Both the position numbers and the translations under genes were made by a program. 64,000 nucleotides of DNA, from contig DATARN010000020.1 of the NCBI GenBank assembly GCA_036264135.1, positions 1 through 64,000 on the forward strand. The letters run 5' to 3'. The notes beneath the pieces were generated by a model. The model did not search any database. It saw only the letters and a list, made by a program, of their open reading frames with translations, and had not been told where the DNA came from. The DNA is from DATARN01 sp036264135. Its GTDB lineage: Bacteria > Actinomycetota > Acidimicrobiia > Acidimicrobiales > Palsa-688. This document shows positions 1-7,911 of this stretch, piece by piece. The first letter of the stretch is position 1. Every line of letters begins with the position of its first letter.

Positions 1-371
1 GGGCGGTCGGGCGCCACCACCGGGAACGCGCCCTCGTCGGGGCGGTCGGGGGGCATCGCCGCCAGCCCGCCGGCGGGCCCGGGTCCGAAGACCTCGACCG
101 GCGGGTTCCACTGCAGGATGGGCCAACCCAGGAGGAAGAGATTGAAGTAGTCGCAGTCGTGGTCGGAGTGGAGGTGGGTCAGGAACACCTGGTTGAGGCG
201 GCTGAGGAGGCGGGCCCGGCGGAGCTGGCGGGTCACGCCGCTGCCGCAATCGACGACCAGCACCCGCTCGCCGATCACGATCGCCTGCGATATCCCGGAA
301 CGGCTGGGGGAGGGAAGGGGTCCCCCTGCCGTCCCCAGGAGTACCAGTTTGGTCATCTGGGCCATCGCCAT
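1..371 (-). CDS. MBL-fold metallo-hydrolase (partial, C-terminus outside window)
   Basis: The first 123 residues of a metallo-beta-lactamase-fold hydrolase are visible; the rest lies to the left of the window. A Gly-rich first strand (LLGTAGG) is followed by a VVDCGSG segment and the zinc-binding motif HLHSDHDCDY at about residues 68-77, which fits the HxHxDH signature of RNase Z, arylsulfatase and lactonase-type enzymes. The ATG at 371 (then ATGs at 365 and 356) has no strong Shine-Dalgarno sequence, so the exact start is uncertain. It is divergent from the glycosyltransferase starting at 425, leaving about 50 bp for both promoters. The fold is secure, but the substrate cannot be deduced from this part. 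Confidence 0.85.
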   Translation of the reverse strand, partial: MAMAQMTKLVLLGTAGGPLPSPSRSGISQAIVIGERVLVVDCGSGVTRQLRRARLLSRLNQVFLTHLHSDHDCDYFNLFLLGWPILQWNPPVEVFGPGPAGGLAAMPPDRPDEGAFPVVAPDR

Positions 372-424
372 CCTTCGTCGGGTCACTGTAGTATCAAGGC
401 CGTTACCGAAAGCGGGGAAATGGT

Positions 425-1633
425 GTGAAGGTCCTGTGTACATGCCTCCCCGGCTCCGGCCATTTCCTGCCCATGCTGCCGCAGGCCCGGGCCTTGGCCG
501 ACGCCGGGCACGACGTGGCCTTCGCCACCGCCGGCGAGTTCGGCCCGGCCATCGAGAAGTACGGCTTCGCCACCTTCCCCGCCGGCGTCAGCCTGGCCGA
601 GCAGCTGGAGGAGGCGGGGCGGACGTATCCCGAGGCGCAGCTGGCCCCGAGCCAGGTCCGCTTCGAGACCTTCGTGCCCCGCATGCTGGCCGGCGTGGCG
701 GCACCCTCGCGGGCGGCGGCGCTGGTGGAGATCACCGGCGACTGGCGACCCGACCTGATCGTCCACGACGAAACCGAGTTCGCGGCCCCCATCGCCGCCG
801 CCCGGTTCGGGCTTCCCTACGCCGATCAGAGCGTCGGTATCCTGCGGCCGCTGGCGATGGCCCGCCTGGCCGGCCAGGTCCTGGAGCCACTGGCGGCGGA
901 GTTCGGCGTCGACCCCGGTCCGTTCGGGGGTCTCTTCCGCTACCTCTACCTCGACGTCTGCCCCCCCGGTCTCCAGTCGGCCGAGATCGATCAGATCGCC
1001 GTCGCCCACCGCGTCCACAACCTGACCCTCGGCCTGACCCCCGGGGCGGAACTTCCACCCTCGCTGGCCGACCTGCCCGACCAGCCGACGGTCTACGTCA
1101 GCCTGGGGACGATCTTCAACCGGGACAAGTCGATCTTCGAGGCCATCTTGGCGGGCCTGCACGACGAGCCGATCAACGTGATCGTCACCGTGGGGAACAA
1201 CAACGATCCCGCGGCATTTGGGCCCCAGCCGGACCACATCAAGGTCGAGCGGTTCATCCCCCAGGCGGTCCTGCTGCCCCACTGCGACGCGGTCATCAAT
1301 CAGGGCGGCACCGCCATCCTCGACATCCTGGGATGCGGCCTGCCCATCCTGGTGCTGCCCCAAAGCGCCAATCAATTCCACAACGCCGCGGCCTGCGTGG
1401 CCCGCGGGGTGGGGCGGGCGCTGCTTCCGGGCGAGGTCACCCCCGGTGCGGTCCGCGACGGGCTGTCGGCGTTGCTGACCGCCGGCAGCTACCGCCGGCG
1501 GGCCCAGCAGATTCAGGCGGAGTTGGCAGCCATGCCCGGGCCCGACGCCGGGGTGCACCTGTTGGAACGGCTGCATCAGGAGAAGGCGCCGCTGCGGGGG
1601 ACCGAAACACCGGCCCCCGGACCAGGCCGTTGA
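425..1633 (+). CDS. GT1-family (MGT/UGT-like) glycosyltransferase
   Basis: A 402-residue GT-B glycosyltransferase of the macrolide/UDP-glycosyltransferase type. The N-terminal acceptor half starts with the usual PGSGHFLPMLPQA signature (residues about 9-21), and the C-terminal donor half contains the LGTIFN turn and the NQGG...QFHNA donor motif. In the family this motif normally reads HGGxGT, with the His contacting the nucleotide phosphate; here the His position is Asn (VINQGGTA), which may alter donor use. The GTG start at 425 fits the conserved N-terminal beta strand. The stop codon overlaps the TTG start of the AspRS-like gene by 3 nt, suggesting co-translation. A second, more canonical homologue lies at 29751-30923. 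Sugar and acceptor are unknown. Confidence 0.88.
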   Translation: MKVLCTCLPGSGHFLPMLPQARALADAGHDVAFATAGEFGPAIEKYGFATFPAGVSLAEQLEEAGRTYPEAQLAPSQVRFETFVPRMLAGVAAPSRAAALVEITGDWRPDLIVHDETEFAAPIAAARFGLPYADQSVGILRPLAMARLAGQVLEPLAAEFGVDPGPFGGLFRYLYLDVCPPGLQSAEIDQIAVAHRVHNLTLGLTPGAELPPSLADLPDQPTVYVSLGTIFNRDKSIFEAILAGLHDEPINVIVTVGNNNDPAAFGPQPDHIKVERFIPQAVLLPHCDAVINQGGTAILDILGCGLPILVLPQSANQFHNAAACVARGVGRALLPGEVTPGAVRDGLSALLTAGSYRRRAQQIQAELAAMPGPDAGVHLLERLHQEKAPLRGTETPAPGPGR

Positions 1634-2925
1634 GGGAACGCACGGCAGCCGCCGACGTGCCGACCCGCGACGGTGAGCGGGTCCGGGTCTGTGGCTGGGT
1701 CGACCAGGTCGCCGGCGAGGACGGCGGCGCCCGCCGGGTCATCCTCCGGGACCGGACCGGTCAGGCGGTACTCCTCCTCGCGGCCGGCGGCGACCCCGAG
1801 GCGCAGCGGCTCGTCCCCGAAACGGCGATCGATGTGGTGGGAACCGTCGGCGCCGACCCGGGCGACGACGCCACCGTGGCGGTGGCGGTCGAGGAGTTGA
1901 CCATCGTCGGTCCCGTGCTCGGCCCGCTGCCGCTCAGCGCCACGTCGACGGAGGACGAGCGGCTGGACTGGCGCTTCCTCGACCTGCGCCAGCCCCGGAA
2001 CCTGTTGATCTTTCAGGTTCAGACCACCGCCGAGCGGGCCATGCGGGAGTACTGGGACCGTCACGGGTTCCTCGAACTGCATTCCCCCAAGCTGCGCCCC
2101 AATCCCAACCGAACCGGGCGGGAGCTGTTCGCAGTGCCGTACTTCGACCGGCAGGCCTACCTTGTCCAGTCGCCCCAGTTCTACAAGCAGATGGCGATGG
2201 CCAGTGGCTTCGAGCGGGTCTTCGAGATCGGGCCGGTGTTCCGCGCCAACCCCACGCCGACGGCGCGCCACGACACCGAGTTCACCAGCGTGGACGTCGA
2301 GATGTCGTGGATCGACTCCCACTGCGACGTCATGGAGTTCGAGGAAGACTGGCTCCGCCACGTCATCGCCGTGATTCACGACGTCCACGGTGAGGAGATC
2401 GCCGAGCGGTTCGGCGTCGAGGTGCAGGTCCCGGAGCTGCCGTTCCCCCGGGTGGCCCTCGAGGACGCCCGCAAGATCGCCGAGGCGGCGGCCGGCGACC
2501 TCGTCCAGCCTCTGGGCGACCTCGATGCCGCGGGCGAACGGGCGCTCGGTGAACACGTCGTCCGGGAGTACGGCCACCAGTTCGTGTTCGTCACCGACTA
2601 TCCGGCCGCGACCCGTCCCTTCTACCACATGCGGGCCGAGGAGAACCCGCTGGTGGCCAAGGGTTTCGACCTGCTGTGGAACGGCATGGAGGTCACGACC
2701 GGGGCGCAGCGCGAGCATCGCTACGACCGGTTGGTGCGCCAGGCGGCGGATCACGGCATCCCCCTCGAGCCGATCCGCTACTACCTGGACAGCTTCCGCT
2801 TCGGCTGCCCGCCCCACGGCGGCTTCGGGCTGGGCCTCACCCGGATGCTGATGTCCCTTCTCGGCGTGGCCGACGTCCGCCAGGTGACCTTTCTCTATCG
2901 CGGCCCCGACCGCCTTAGCCCCTGA
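1630..2925 (+). CDS. Aspartyl-tRNA synthetase-like protein (archaeal/non-discriminating type), altered motifs
   Basis: About 431 residues, the length of archaeal-type AspRS/AsnRS rather than the roughly 590-residue bacterial AspRS. An N-terminal OB-fold anticodon-binding domain (about 1-100) precedes a class II catalytic core with the QSPQ loop (190-193), motif 2 around FRAN (214-217), the TGAQREHRY segment and motif 3 GLGLTR (about 400-405). In active enzymes motif 2 reads FRAE and motif 3 GLER; both glutamates are replaced here (by Asn and Thr), although both arginines remain. I chose the TTG at 1630 because it overlaps the upstream stop; GTG 1657 is possible. An aminotransferase follows 5 bp downstream. 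It could be a secondary AspRS/AsnRS or an amino-acid-activating paralogue with another role. Confidence 0.82.
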   Translation: MRERTAAADVPTRDGERVRVCGWVDQVAGEDGGARRVILRDRTGQAVLLLAAGGDPEAQRLVPETAIDVVGTVGADPGDDATVAVAVEELTIVGPVLGPLPLSATSTEDERLDWRFLDLRQPRNLLIFQVQTTAERAMREYWDRHGFLELHSPKLRPNPNRTGRELFAVPYFDRQAYLVQSPQFYKQMAMASGFERVFEIGPVFRANPTPTARHDTEFTSVDVEMSWIDSHCDVMEFEEDWLRHVIAVIHDVHGEEIAERFGVEVQVPELPFPRVALEDARKIAEAAAGDLVQPLGDLDAAGERALGEHVVREYGHQFVFVTDYPAATRPFYHMRAEENPLVAKGFDLLWNGMEVTTGAQREHRYDRLVRQAADHGIPLEPIRYYLDSFRFGCPPHGGFGLGLTRMLMSLLGVADVRQVTFLYRGPDRLSP

Positions 2926-2930
2926 TCGCC

Positions 2931-4328
2931 ATGACCGCGGCCAACCCTCCCGACGACCTGGTCCTCGACGACGTCGCCGACGACGACGTCCCTATCCTCC
3001 GCACCGCGATTCCCGGTCCCCTCTCCCAGGAGCTGTGGGCCCGAGACGCGGTCCATCACGCCTCCAACTCCTCCCCCGCGGCCCAGTTCCTCCGCCTGGT
3101 CCTGCGCGACGCCCGCGGGGCGGTGGTGCGAGACGTCGACGGCAACGTGTTCATCGATTTCTCCTCGGGCGCGGTCGTGGCCAATCTGGGCCACGCCCCG
3201 CCACCGGTCGTCGAGGCGCTGCGCCGGGAGGTCGGCCAGCTGATCCATTACTTCGACTTCGCCACGCCCCCCCGCCCGGCGTTCTTCGAGGCGCTGGCCA
3301 ACACCCTGCCCGAGGGCCTGCAGACATTCCAGATGTACAGCACCGGCAGCGAGGCGGTGGAGGCGGCCCTGCGACTGGCCAAGTCGTACACCAAGCGGTA
3401 CGAGGTGATCTCGTTCCACCGGGCCTGGCACGGCCGCACCCTCGGCTCCATGTCGCTGATGGGCGGATTCCCGCTCAAGTGGGGGTACGGCCCCTTCGCC
3501 CCCGGAGTGATGCACAGCCCGAGCGCCTACTGCTACCGCTGCCCGCTCGACCTGAGCCGCGAGGGCTGCGCCGTCGCCTGCGCCCGGCTGGTGGACCGCA
3601 CCTACGAGGAGTCGAGCGAGCAGCGGCTGGCGGCGGTCATCATCGAGCCGGTCCAGGGCATCGGGGGGGTCATCGAGCAGCCGCCCGAGTTCCTGGCGCA
3701 CCTGCGACAGATCTGCGACCGCACCGGCGCCCTGTTGATCTTCGACGAGATCCTGACCGGCGTCGGGCGCACCGGCACGATGTGGGCGTTCGAGCACTCC
3801 GGCGTCGTTCCCGACGTCCTGCTGATCGGCAAGGGCGTGGCCTCGGGGTACCCCATCTCGCTGATCGCCTCCCGCCGCGAGATCCTCGACGCCGGCCCGT
3901 TCGGCCAACCCGGTGCCGGGGCGTCGACCTTCGCCAGCGGCAACCTAGCCTGCGCCGCCGGCCAGGCCAGCCTGGAGATGCTGGCCGACGGCCGGATCGT
4001 GGAGCAGGCCCGCCGGGTCGGCGAGTCGATGCTGGGCGGCCTGCGGGACCTCCAGGACCGCCACCCCATGATCGGCGACGTGCGGGGCGTGGGCATGCTG
4101 ATGGCCCTGGAGCTCGTCACCGACCGGGCCGCCAAAACCAGGATCTCCCCGGCCACGGCCCGGCGGTTACTCGTCGCCCTCGCCAACCGGGGGGTGCTCA
4201 CCGCCGGGGCGGCGCCCATCATGCGCATTACGCCGCCGCTGGTCATGGGGGAAAAGATGGCCCGGCGGGCCATCGAGCTGCTCGACGACGCCCTGTCCGA
4301 GGTGGAGCAGGCCGAGGGCCTGGGGTGA
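2931..4328 (+). CDS. Class III PLP-dependent aminotransferase
   Basis: A 465-residue fold-type I aminotransferase of the ornithine/4-aminobutyrate/acetylornithine group. Visible landmarks are the STGSEAVEAALRLA cofactor-phosphate segment (about 140-153), the RAWHGRTLG aromatic stacking region, the LLIFDEILTGVGRTG Asp that binds the pyridine nitrogen, and the Schiff-base lysine in IGKGVASGYP (about residue 301). A Cys-rich insert (CYRCPLDLSREGCAVAC) resembles that in several GABA/beta-alanine transaminases. The ATG lies 5 bp after the AspRS-like stop, and the stop overlaps the next start, so it belongs to the four-gene unit. The amino donor and acceptor are not predictable, and it is not the EgtE-type lyase of ergothioneine synthesis. 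Confidence 0.92.
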   Translation: MTAANPPDDLVLDDVADDDVPILRTAIPGPLSQELWARDAVHHASNSSPAAQFLRLVLRDARGAVVRDVDGNVFIDFSSGAVVANLGHAPPPVVEALRREVGQLIHYFDFATPPRPAFFEALANTLPEGLQTFQMYSTGSEAVEAALRLAKSYTKRYEVISFHRAWHGRTLGSMSLMGGFPLKWGYGPFAPGVMHSPSAYCYRCPLDLSREGCAVACARLVDRTYEESSEQRLAAVIIEPVQGIGGVIEQPPEFLAHLRQICDRTGALLIFDEILTGVGRTGTMWAFEHSGVVPDVLLIGKGVASGYPISLIASRREILDAGPFGQPGAGASTFASGNLACAAGQASLEMLADGRIVEQARRVGESMLGGLRDLQDRHPMIGDVRGVGMLMALELVTDRAAKTRISPATARRLLVALANRGVLTAGAAPIMRITPPLVMGEKMARRAIELLDDALSEVEQAEGLG

Positions 4329-4795
4329 CCGGCGCCGGAAGTGACCACCCGGCCGCGGTCCATCACATCGGCATCACGGTGGCCGATCTCGACGCCAGCG
4401 TCGCCTTCTGGCAGCGGTTCGTGGGCACCGAACCCCGTAACCGGCGGGTCCTCGACGGCCCCGGCGTCGGCGTCATGGTCGGCTATCCCGGAATCCGGAT
4501 CGACTCGTGCTGGCTGGACCTGCCTGGTGGCATCGAACTGGAGCTTCTGCAGTATCTGGACCGGAACGATGAGCCGTATGATCCCGGCACCGCCCACCCG
4601 GGCAACGTGCACGTCTGCTTCCTCGTAGCGGATATGGACGAAACCCGAAGCCACGGCATCGCCTGCGGGGCGCGGCCAGTGTCGGACGCACCGATCGAGG
4701 TCCGGGCCGGCCCCCAGGCCGGGTCACGGCGGGCCTACCTCCGCAACCCCGACGGCGTCACCATCGAACTGGTCCAACCGCCGCCCGCCCCGTGA
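4325..4795 (+). CDS. VOC-family protein (glyoxalase / methylmalonyl-CoA epimerase-like)
   Basis: A 156-residue single vicinal-oxygen-chelate domain pair. The first half opens with VHHIGITVADLDASVAFW, whose His is the usual first metal ligand, and has ELELLQYL with the paired Glu. The second half opens with GNVHVCFLVADMD and closes with the RNPDGVTIELVQ strand. The spacing fits methylmalonyl-CoA epimerases and dioxygenase-like VOC proteins. The GTG at 4325 overlaps the aminotransferase TGA, so translation is probably coupled. It is the last gene before a strong terminator. Function within the glycosyltransferase/AspRS-like/aminotransferase unit is unknown; isomerase, epimerase or ring-cleaving roles are all possible. 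Confidence 0.85.
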   Translation: MTGAGSDHPAAVHHIGITVADLDASVAFWQRFVGTEPRNRRVLDGPGVGVMVGYPGIRIDSCWLDLPGGIELELLQYLDRNDEPYDPGTAHPGNVHVCFLVADMDETRSHGIACGARPVSDAPIEVRAGPQAGSRRAYLRNPDGVTIELVQPPPAP

Positions 4796-4801
4796 CATGA
4801 C

Positions 4802-4834
4802 GAGGCCCCGATCCCACCGAGGGATCGGGGCCTC
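4802..4834. terminator. Bidirectional intrinsic terminator
   Basis: A perfect 14-bp inverted repeat (GAGGCCCCGATCCC and its complement) around a 5-nt loop sits between the convergent VOC gene and the beta-helix gene. Its position and stability fit a shared transcription terminator, although no long U-tract follows on either side. Confidence 0.85.
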
Positions 4835-4853
4835 CATCACACACGGTCAGCGG

Positions 4854-6134
4854 TTAGTGAATGCAGGGCTGGTTGACGATGGTGAAGAAGTCGCCGAACC
4901 AGTGGTTGGCGTCACAACCCGGGTTGCCGTCGAAGGCGTCATCGGTCGGGTTGCCCACGGCGGTGTTGCTGTGGATCACGTTGTTGGTCGAGCCCGGCAA
5001 CGGATGAGTGCCGCCGCTGGGGCCGCTCACGTAGATCCCGTACGCCCCGTTGTTGTCGGTCGTGTTGCCGGCGATCACGTTGCTGTTGCTGCCCCGGCCA
5101 CCCATCCAGATACCGGCCCGGGCGTTGTTGTTGGACACGTTGTTCTGGATGGTCGTGTGACTGGCGATGCAGACGGTGCCGGCCGGACCCTGGGAGAGCA
5201 CGGCGATGCCGTCGGTCCCGTCGGCGGCGCCGTTGCGCAGCGTCTTGTTGTTCTGGATGGTGTTCCAGGCGTTGGGCGGCGTCCCGTTCGGCGGCACCGG
5301 CGGGGGAAGCGCCCCGGGGCAGATGTTGTCGAACACGGCGATGCCCTCGAGCTGGTTGTCGGTCGAGGTGTTGTCGGTGACCAGGTTGTGCGCCGCCCCC
5401 GGTCCCTCCAGGCGGATTCCGACGTCCTGGTGCGGGCGGCCCTGACCGACGATGTTGGCGCCGAAGGGGCCGCAAGGCCCGGGCGTTGTGTTGTCCGTCT
5501 GCTCGATGTTGGACACCGTCTGGTTGGTCACCACGTTGTACTGCACGAGGTTGTAGGTCGACGTGTCCACCAGCGAGATGCCGGAGAAGGGACCGTTGTG
5601 GTAGGTGGCGTTGTTGGTGATCACGTTGTGCGACGAGAAGTCGGTCGTGATGCCGTCACCGAAGTTGCAGGGATTGGACTCCGGATTGCCGTTCGTCCCC
5701 GGCACGCCGCCGGTTATCAGGACGTGGGCGATGTTGTCGTGGGCGGTGATCCGCTTGATGACGTTGGCGCTGCCGCCCTGGACGTTGACGCCGGCGTCGA
5801 AATTGGTGATCGTCCCCGGCCCGGTGAGGGTGACGTTGTTCACGTTGAGCAACTGCACGCCGATGTACTCGTGCGTCGTCGTGTTGGTCGTGCTGCCACC
5901 GGTGATGGTGTGACCGTTGAGGTTCACGGTGATCCCGCTGGTCGTGATATCGATCCCGTCGCTGTGGGTGCACGGTCCGACGTCATTGGCGAGCGTGATG
6001 CTCGACGTCACCACGGCACCGCAGGAAACCGTGGTTAGTGCGCTGGCGCTACCGCCAGTGGCGATCAGCGCCGATCCCGCCATCAGCGCAAGGCACGGCG
6101 CGCCAATAGCGAACCGCCAGAGTCGTCCTTTCAT
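4854..6134 (-). CDS. Secreted right-handed parallel beta-helix repeat protein
   Basis: About 426 residues with a Sec signal peptide (basic start, hydrophobic core ALMAGSALIA, likely cleavage after SASA). The mature part is a chain of short Asn/Val/Ile-rich rungs such as NVIAGNTTDNNGAYGIYVSG, typical of PbH1/NosD-like right-handed beta-helices. Four cysteines are visible, one pair near each end of the mature chain. The ATG at 6134 has a GGAG ribosome site 8 bp upstream; an in-frame ATG at 6149 is the alternative. Such proteins often bind or cleave polysaccharides, but no catalytic residues can be assigned here. It converges with the VOC gene across the terminator and is divergent from the cupredoxin lipoprotein. 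Confidence 0.85.
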   Translation of the reverse strand: MKGRLWRFAIGAPCLALMAGSALIATGGSASALTTVSCGAVVTSSITLANDVGPCTHSDGIDITTSGITVNLNGHTITGGSTTNTTTHEYIGVQLLNVNNVTLTGPGTITNFDAGVNVQGGSANVIKRITAHDNIAHVLITGGVPGTNGNPESNPCNFGDGITTDFSSHNVITNNATYHNGPFSGISLVDTSTYNLVQYNVVTNQTVSNIEQTDNTTPGPCGPFGANIVGQGRPHQDVGIRLEGPGAAHNLVTDNTSTDNQLEGIAVFDNICPGALPPPVPPNGTPPNAWNTIQNNKTLRNGAADGTDGIAVLSQGPAGTVCIASHTTIQNNVSNNNARAGIWMGGRGSNSNVIAGNTTDNNGAYGIYVSGPSGGTHPLPGSTNNVIHSNTAVGNPTDDAFDGNPGCDANHWFGDFFTIVNQPCIH

Positions 6135-6345
6135 CAATTTTCGCTCCATTCGCAGGTTATTGTTGTTCTTGCAAGCGTCGTGGACGAGCCTCGTGTGGCG
6201 CCAAAGTGCGTACGCACGTCGTCCCCCATTTCAGCCACGCCGGCGTCACCCACGACTACTGGCAACCGCCATCTAGGTGCTTACCACAGTCGGACATATC
6301 GACGCAAGTGGTCACTCAACATCGCGGCCCAGCGTGTCGGCTAGG

Positions 6346-6375
6346 TTGCGATCCGCTCTAGTGGGTCGGTACGTT
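6346..6375 (+). promoter_or_regulatory. Candidate sigma70-type promoter for the cupredoxin gene
   Basis: TTGCGA at 6346-6351 and TACGTT at 6370-6375 are separated by 18 bp and lie about 24 bp upstream of the ATG at 6399. Both hexamers are only partial matches. The rest of the 264-bp divergent region shows no other clear element. Confidence 0.35.
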
Positions 6376-6398
6376 CGCTGCCGACCAAAAGGGGGGAC

Positions 6399-7043
6399 AT
6401 GTCGAAAGGTTTGGTCTGGGCTGCCGCCGGCGTGGTGCTGTTGGCGCTGGCTGGTTGCGGCAAGAGCACCACCACGACGAACACCACCGCCGGCTCCGGG
6501 TACGGGACACCGGGGGATGTGACCAAGGCCGACCGGACCGTCGAGGTGCACATCCTGCCCAGCTTGGCGTACAGCCCGGCGGCCATCACCGTCCTCCCCG
6601 GCGAGACCGTCGCCTTCAAGCTGTTCAACGACGCGACGGGAATCCACGAGTTCGTCCTCGGCGACCAGAAGGTGCAGGACGACTACGAGCGCACCATGGC
6701 GGGCATGGGCACCGGCGAGATGAAGATGCCCGATCGTTCGAACGTCTTGAACTTGAGCGCGGGCGAGACCAAAGAGCTGGCCTGGACCTTTCCGTCGGCC
6801 ATTGGTGCCAGCGTGCTCTACGAATCGCACGAGCCGGGTGACGTGGCCAAGGGCCTCAAGGGCGTCATTATGACGAGCCGCTCGGCGTCGGTCGGACCGA
6901 CCACGCCGACCACCATGGGGAACATGACCAGCACGACCATGAGCGGGACCACCAACACGACCATGGGCGGCATGGGCGGCACCACCAGCTCCACTATGGG
7001 CGACATGGGCGGGATGGGCGGCACGACCACGTCCAAGCCGTGA
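6399..7043 (+). CDS. Cupredoxin-domain lipoprotein with Met/Gly/Thr-rich tail
   Basis: A 214-residue protein with a lipoprotein signal peptide (lipobox LAGC, Cys about residue 20) and a Thr-rich spacer. A cupredoxin-like domain (about 45-165) follows: TVEVHILPSLAYSPAAITV, a GETVAFKLFND strand, a HEF segment that would supply the first Cu-site His, and a C-terminal YESHEPGD loop where a Cys/His/Met cluster is expected. No Cys is present in this loop, so a classic blue-copper site is doubtful. The tail (about 170-214) repeats MGG, TTM and MGDMGG with around a dozen Met, as in Cu(I)-binding Met-rich segments. A strong GGGGGG ribosome site precedes the ATG. A role in periplasmic or exported copper handling is inferred. 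Confidence 0.82.
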   Translation: MSKGLVWAAAGVVLLALAGCGKSTTTTNTTAGSGYGTPGDVTKADRTVEVHILPSLAYSPAAITVLPGETVAFKLFNDATGIHEFVLGDQKVQDDYERTMAGMGTGEMKMPDRSNVLNLSAGETKELAWTFPSAIGASVLYESHEPGDVAKGLKGVIMTSRSASVGPTTPTTMGNMTSTTMSGTTNTTMGGMGGTTSSTMGDMGGMGGTTTSKP

Positions 7044-7050
7044 GCGTCCG

Positions 7051-7911
7051 TCAGGACAGAACGCGCTTCTTGAAGCCGGTGACGCCGAGGTAGGTGAAGA
7101 GCACCGCGAAGCTGCTGAGGGCCAGGTAGATGACGGAAACCGGCATGTGCACGACACCGATCGACAGGCCGGCCCGGAAGCCCTCGCTCATGTAGACGAG
7201 CGGGTTGATCAGCACGAGGTACTTCAGCCAGGGAATGGGCTGCAGCGCATCCCAGGTGTAGAAAATGGCGCCGAAGAAGCCCAGCGGCAGGGCGATGAAT
7301 GACGCCAACAACGGCACCAGACGGGGCTCCAGCCGGGTGCCGATGGTGAGACCGATGGCGGCCGAGGTGTAACACGCGAGGGGCGTGATCGTCGCCAGGA
7401 CCAACCAGTGAGCCTGAAGGTAGATGGGAGTGGCCGGAAGGAATGCGGCTACGGGAAAAACGATGAGCCCGGCGAACAGGCTCTGCAGCGCCCCGGCGGC
7501 AATCTTCTCGAAGGCGATGGTGTTGATCGAGGTCGGTGCCAGTACCCGGTCCTCGAGCTCGTTGGTGATGTCGAACTCCCGAGACAGCGGCAGCGCTACC
7601 CGGAACAGCCCTTGGAAGATCACCGACTGGGCCACCAGGCCTCCGAGCAGGAGGGTGGAAAACCGCCCGCTGTTGCCGCTGCCACCGATTCCCTGGCCGA
7701 TGCGAGGAAAGACAAAGGTGAAGATGAAAACGAGCATGACCGGCTGCATCAACGTGTTCGGCAGGAACTCCGCCAGGTCGTGATCGAGGACCGTCAGGTC
7801 GCGCAGGAGGAGGGCCCGGAACGCCGCCCACGTCGCCCGGCGGGACGACGGCGGGAACATCGCGCCGGCCGCGTCCTGACGTTCGTCTTCCTCGTCAGCC
7901 GTCGTCGTCAC
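7051..7911 (-). CDS. ABC-2 type transporter permease (DrrB-like)
   Basis: A 286-residue inner-membrane permease with a short cytoplasmic N-terminus and about six hydrophobic segments, starting with PVMLVFIFTFVFP. The ABC2-family signature is present: an FxxxxFxR-like extracellular loop region (FQGLFRVALPLSREF) and the ELEDRVLAPTS cytoplasmic coupling segment. It pairs with the ATPase encoded just upstream; the GTG start at 7911 overlaps that gene's TGA (GTGA). This is the architecture of daunorubicin-resistance-type drug, lipid or polymer exporters. Substrate is unknown, but the nearby NRPS-like cluster makes a small-molecule product an attractive guess. Confidence 0.92.
   Translation of the reverse strand: MTTTADEEDERQDAAGAMFPPSSRRATWAAFRALLLRDLTVLDHDLAEFLPNTLMQPVMLVFIFTFVFPRIGQGIGGSGNSGRFSTLLLGGLVAQSVIFQGLFRVALPLSREFDITNELEDRVLAPTSINTIAFEKIAAGALQSLFAGLIVFPVAAFLPATPIYLQAHWLVLATITPLACYTSAAIGLTIGTRLEPRLVPLLASFIALPLGFFGAIFYTWDALQPIPWLKYLVLINPLVYMSEGFRAGLSIGVVHMPVSVIYLALSSFAVLFTYLGVTGFKKRVLS

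Noticed and set aside
193..1629. Long open frame upstream of the AspRS-like gene that would add about 480 residues
   Set aside because: The extension is Arg/Pro-rich, antisense-like in composition and overlaps the well-supported glycosyltransferase in another frame.
2931..4328. Aminotransferase considered as the missing ergothioneine lyase EgtE
   Set aside because: It has class III landmarks (IGKGVASGYP, GVGRTG) while EgtE is a class V-type PLP enzyme, and it lies 43 kb from egtABCD.
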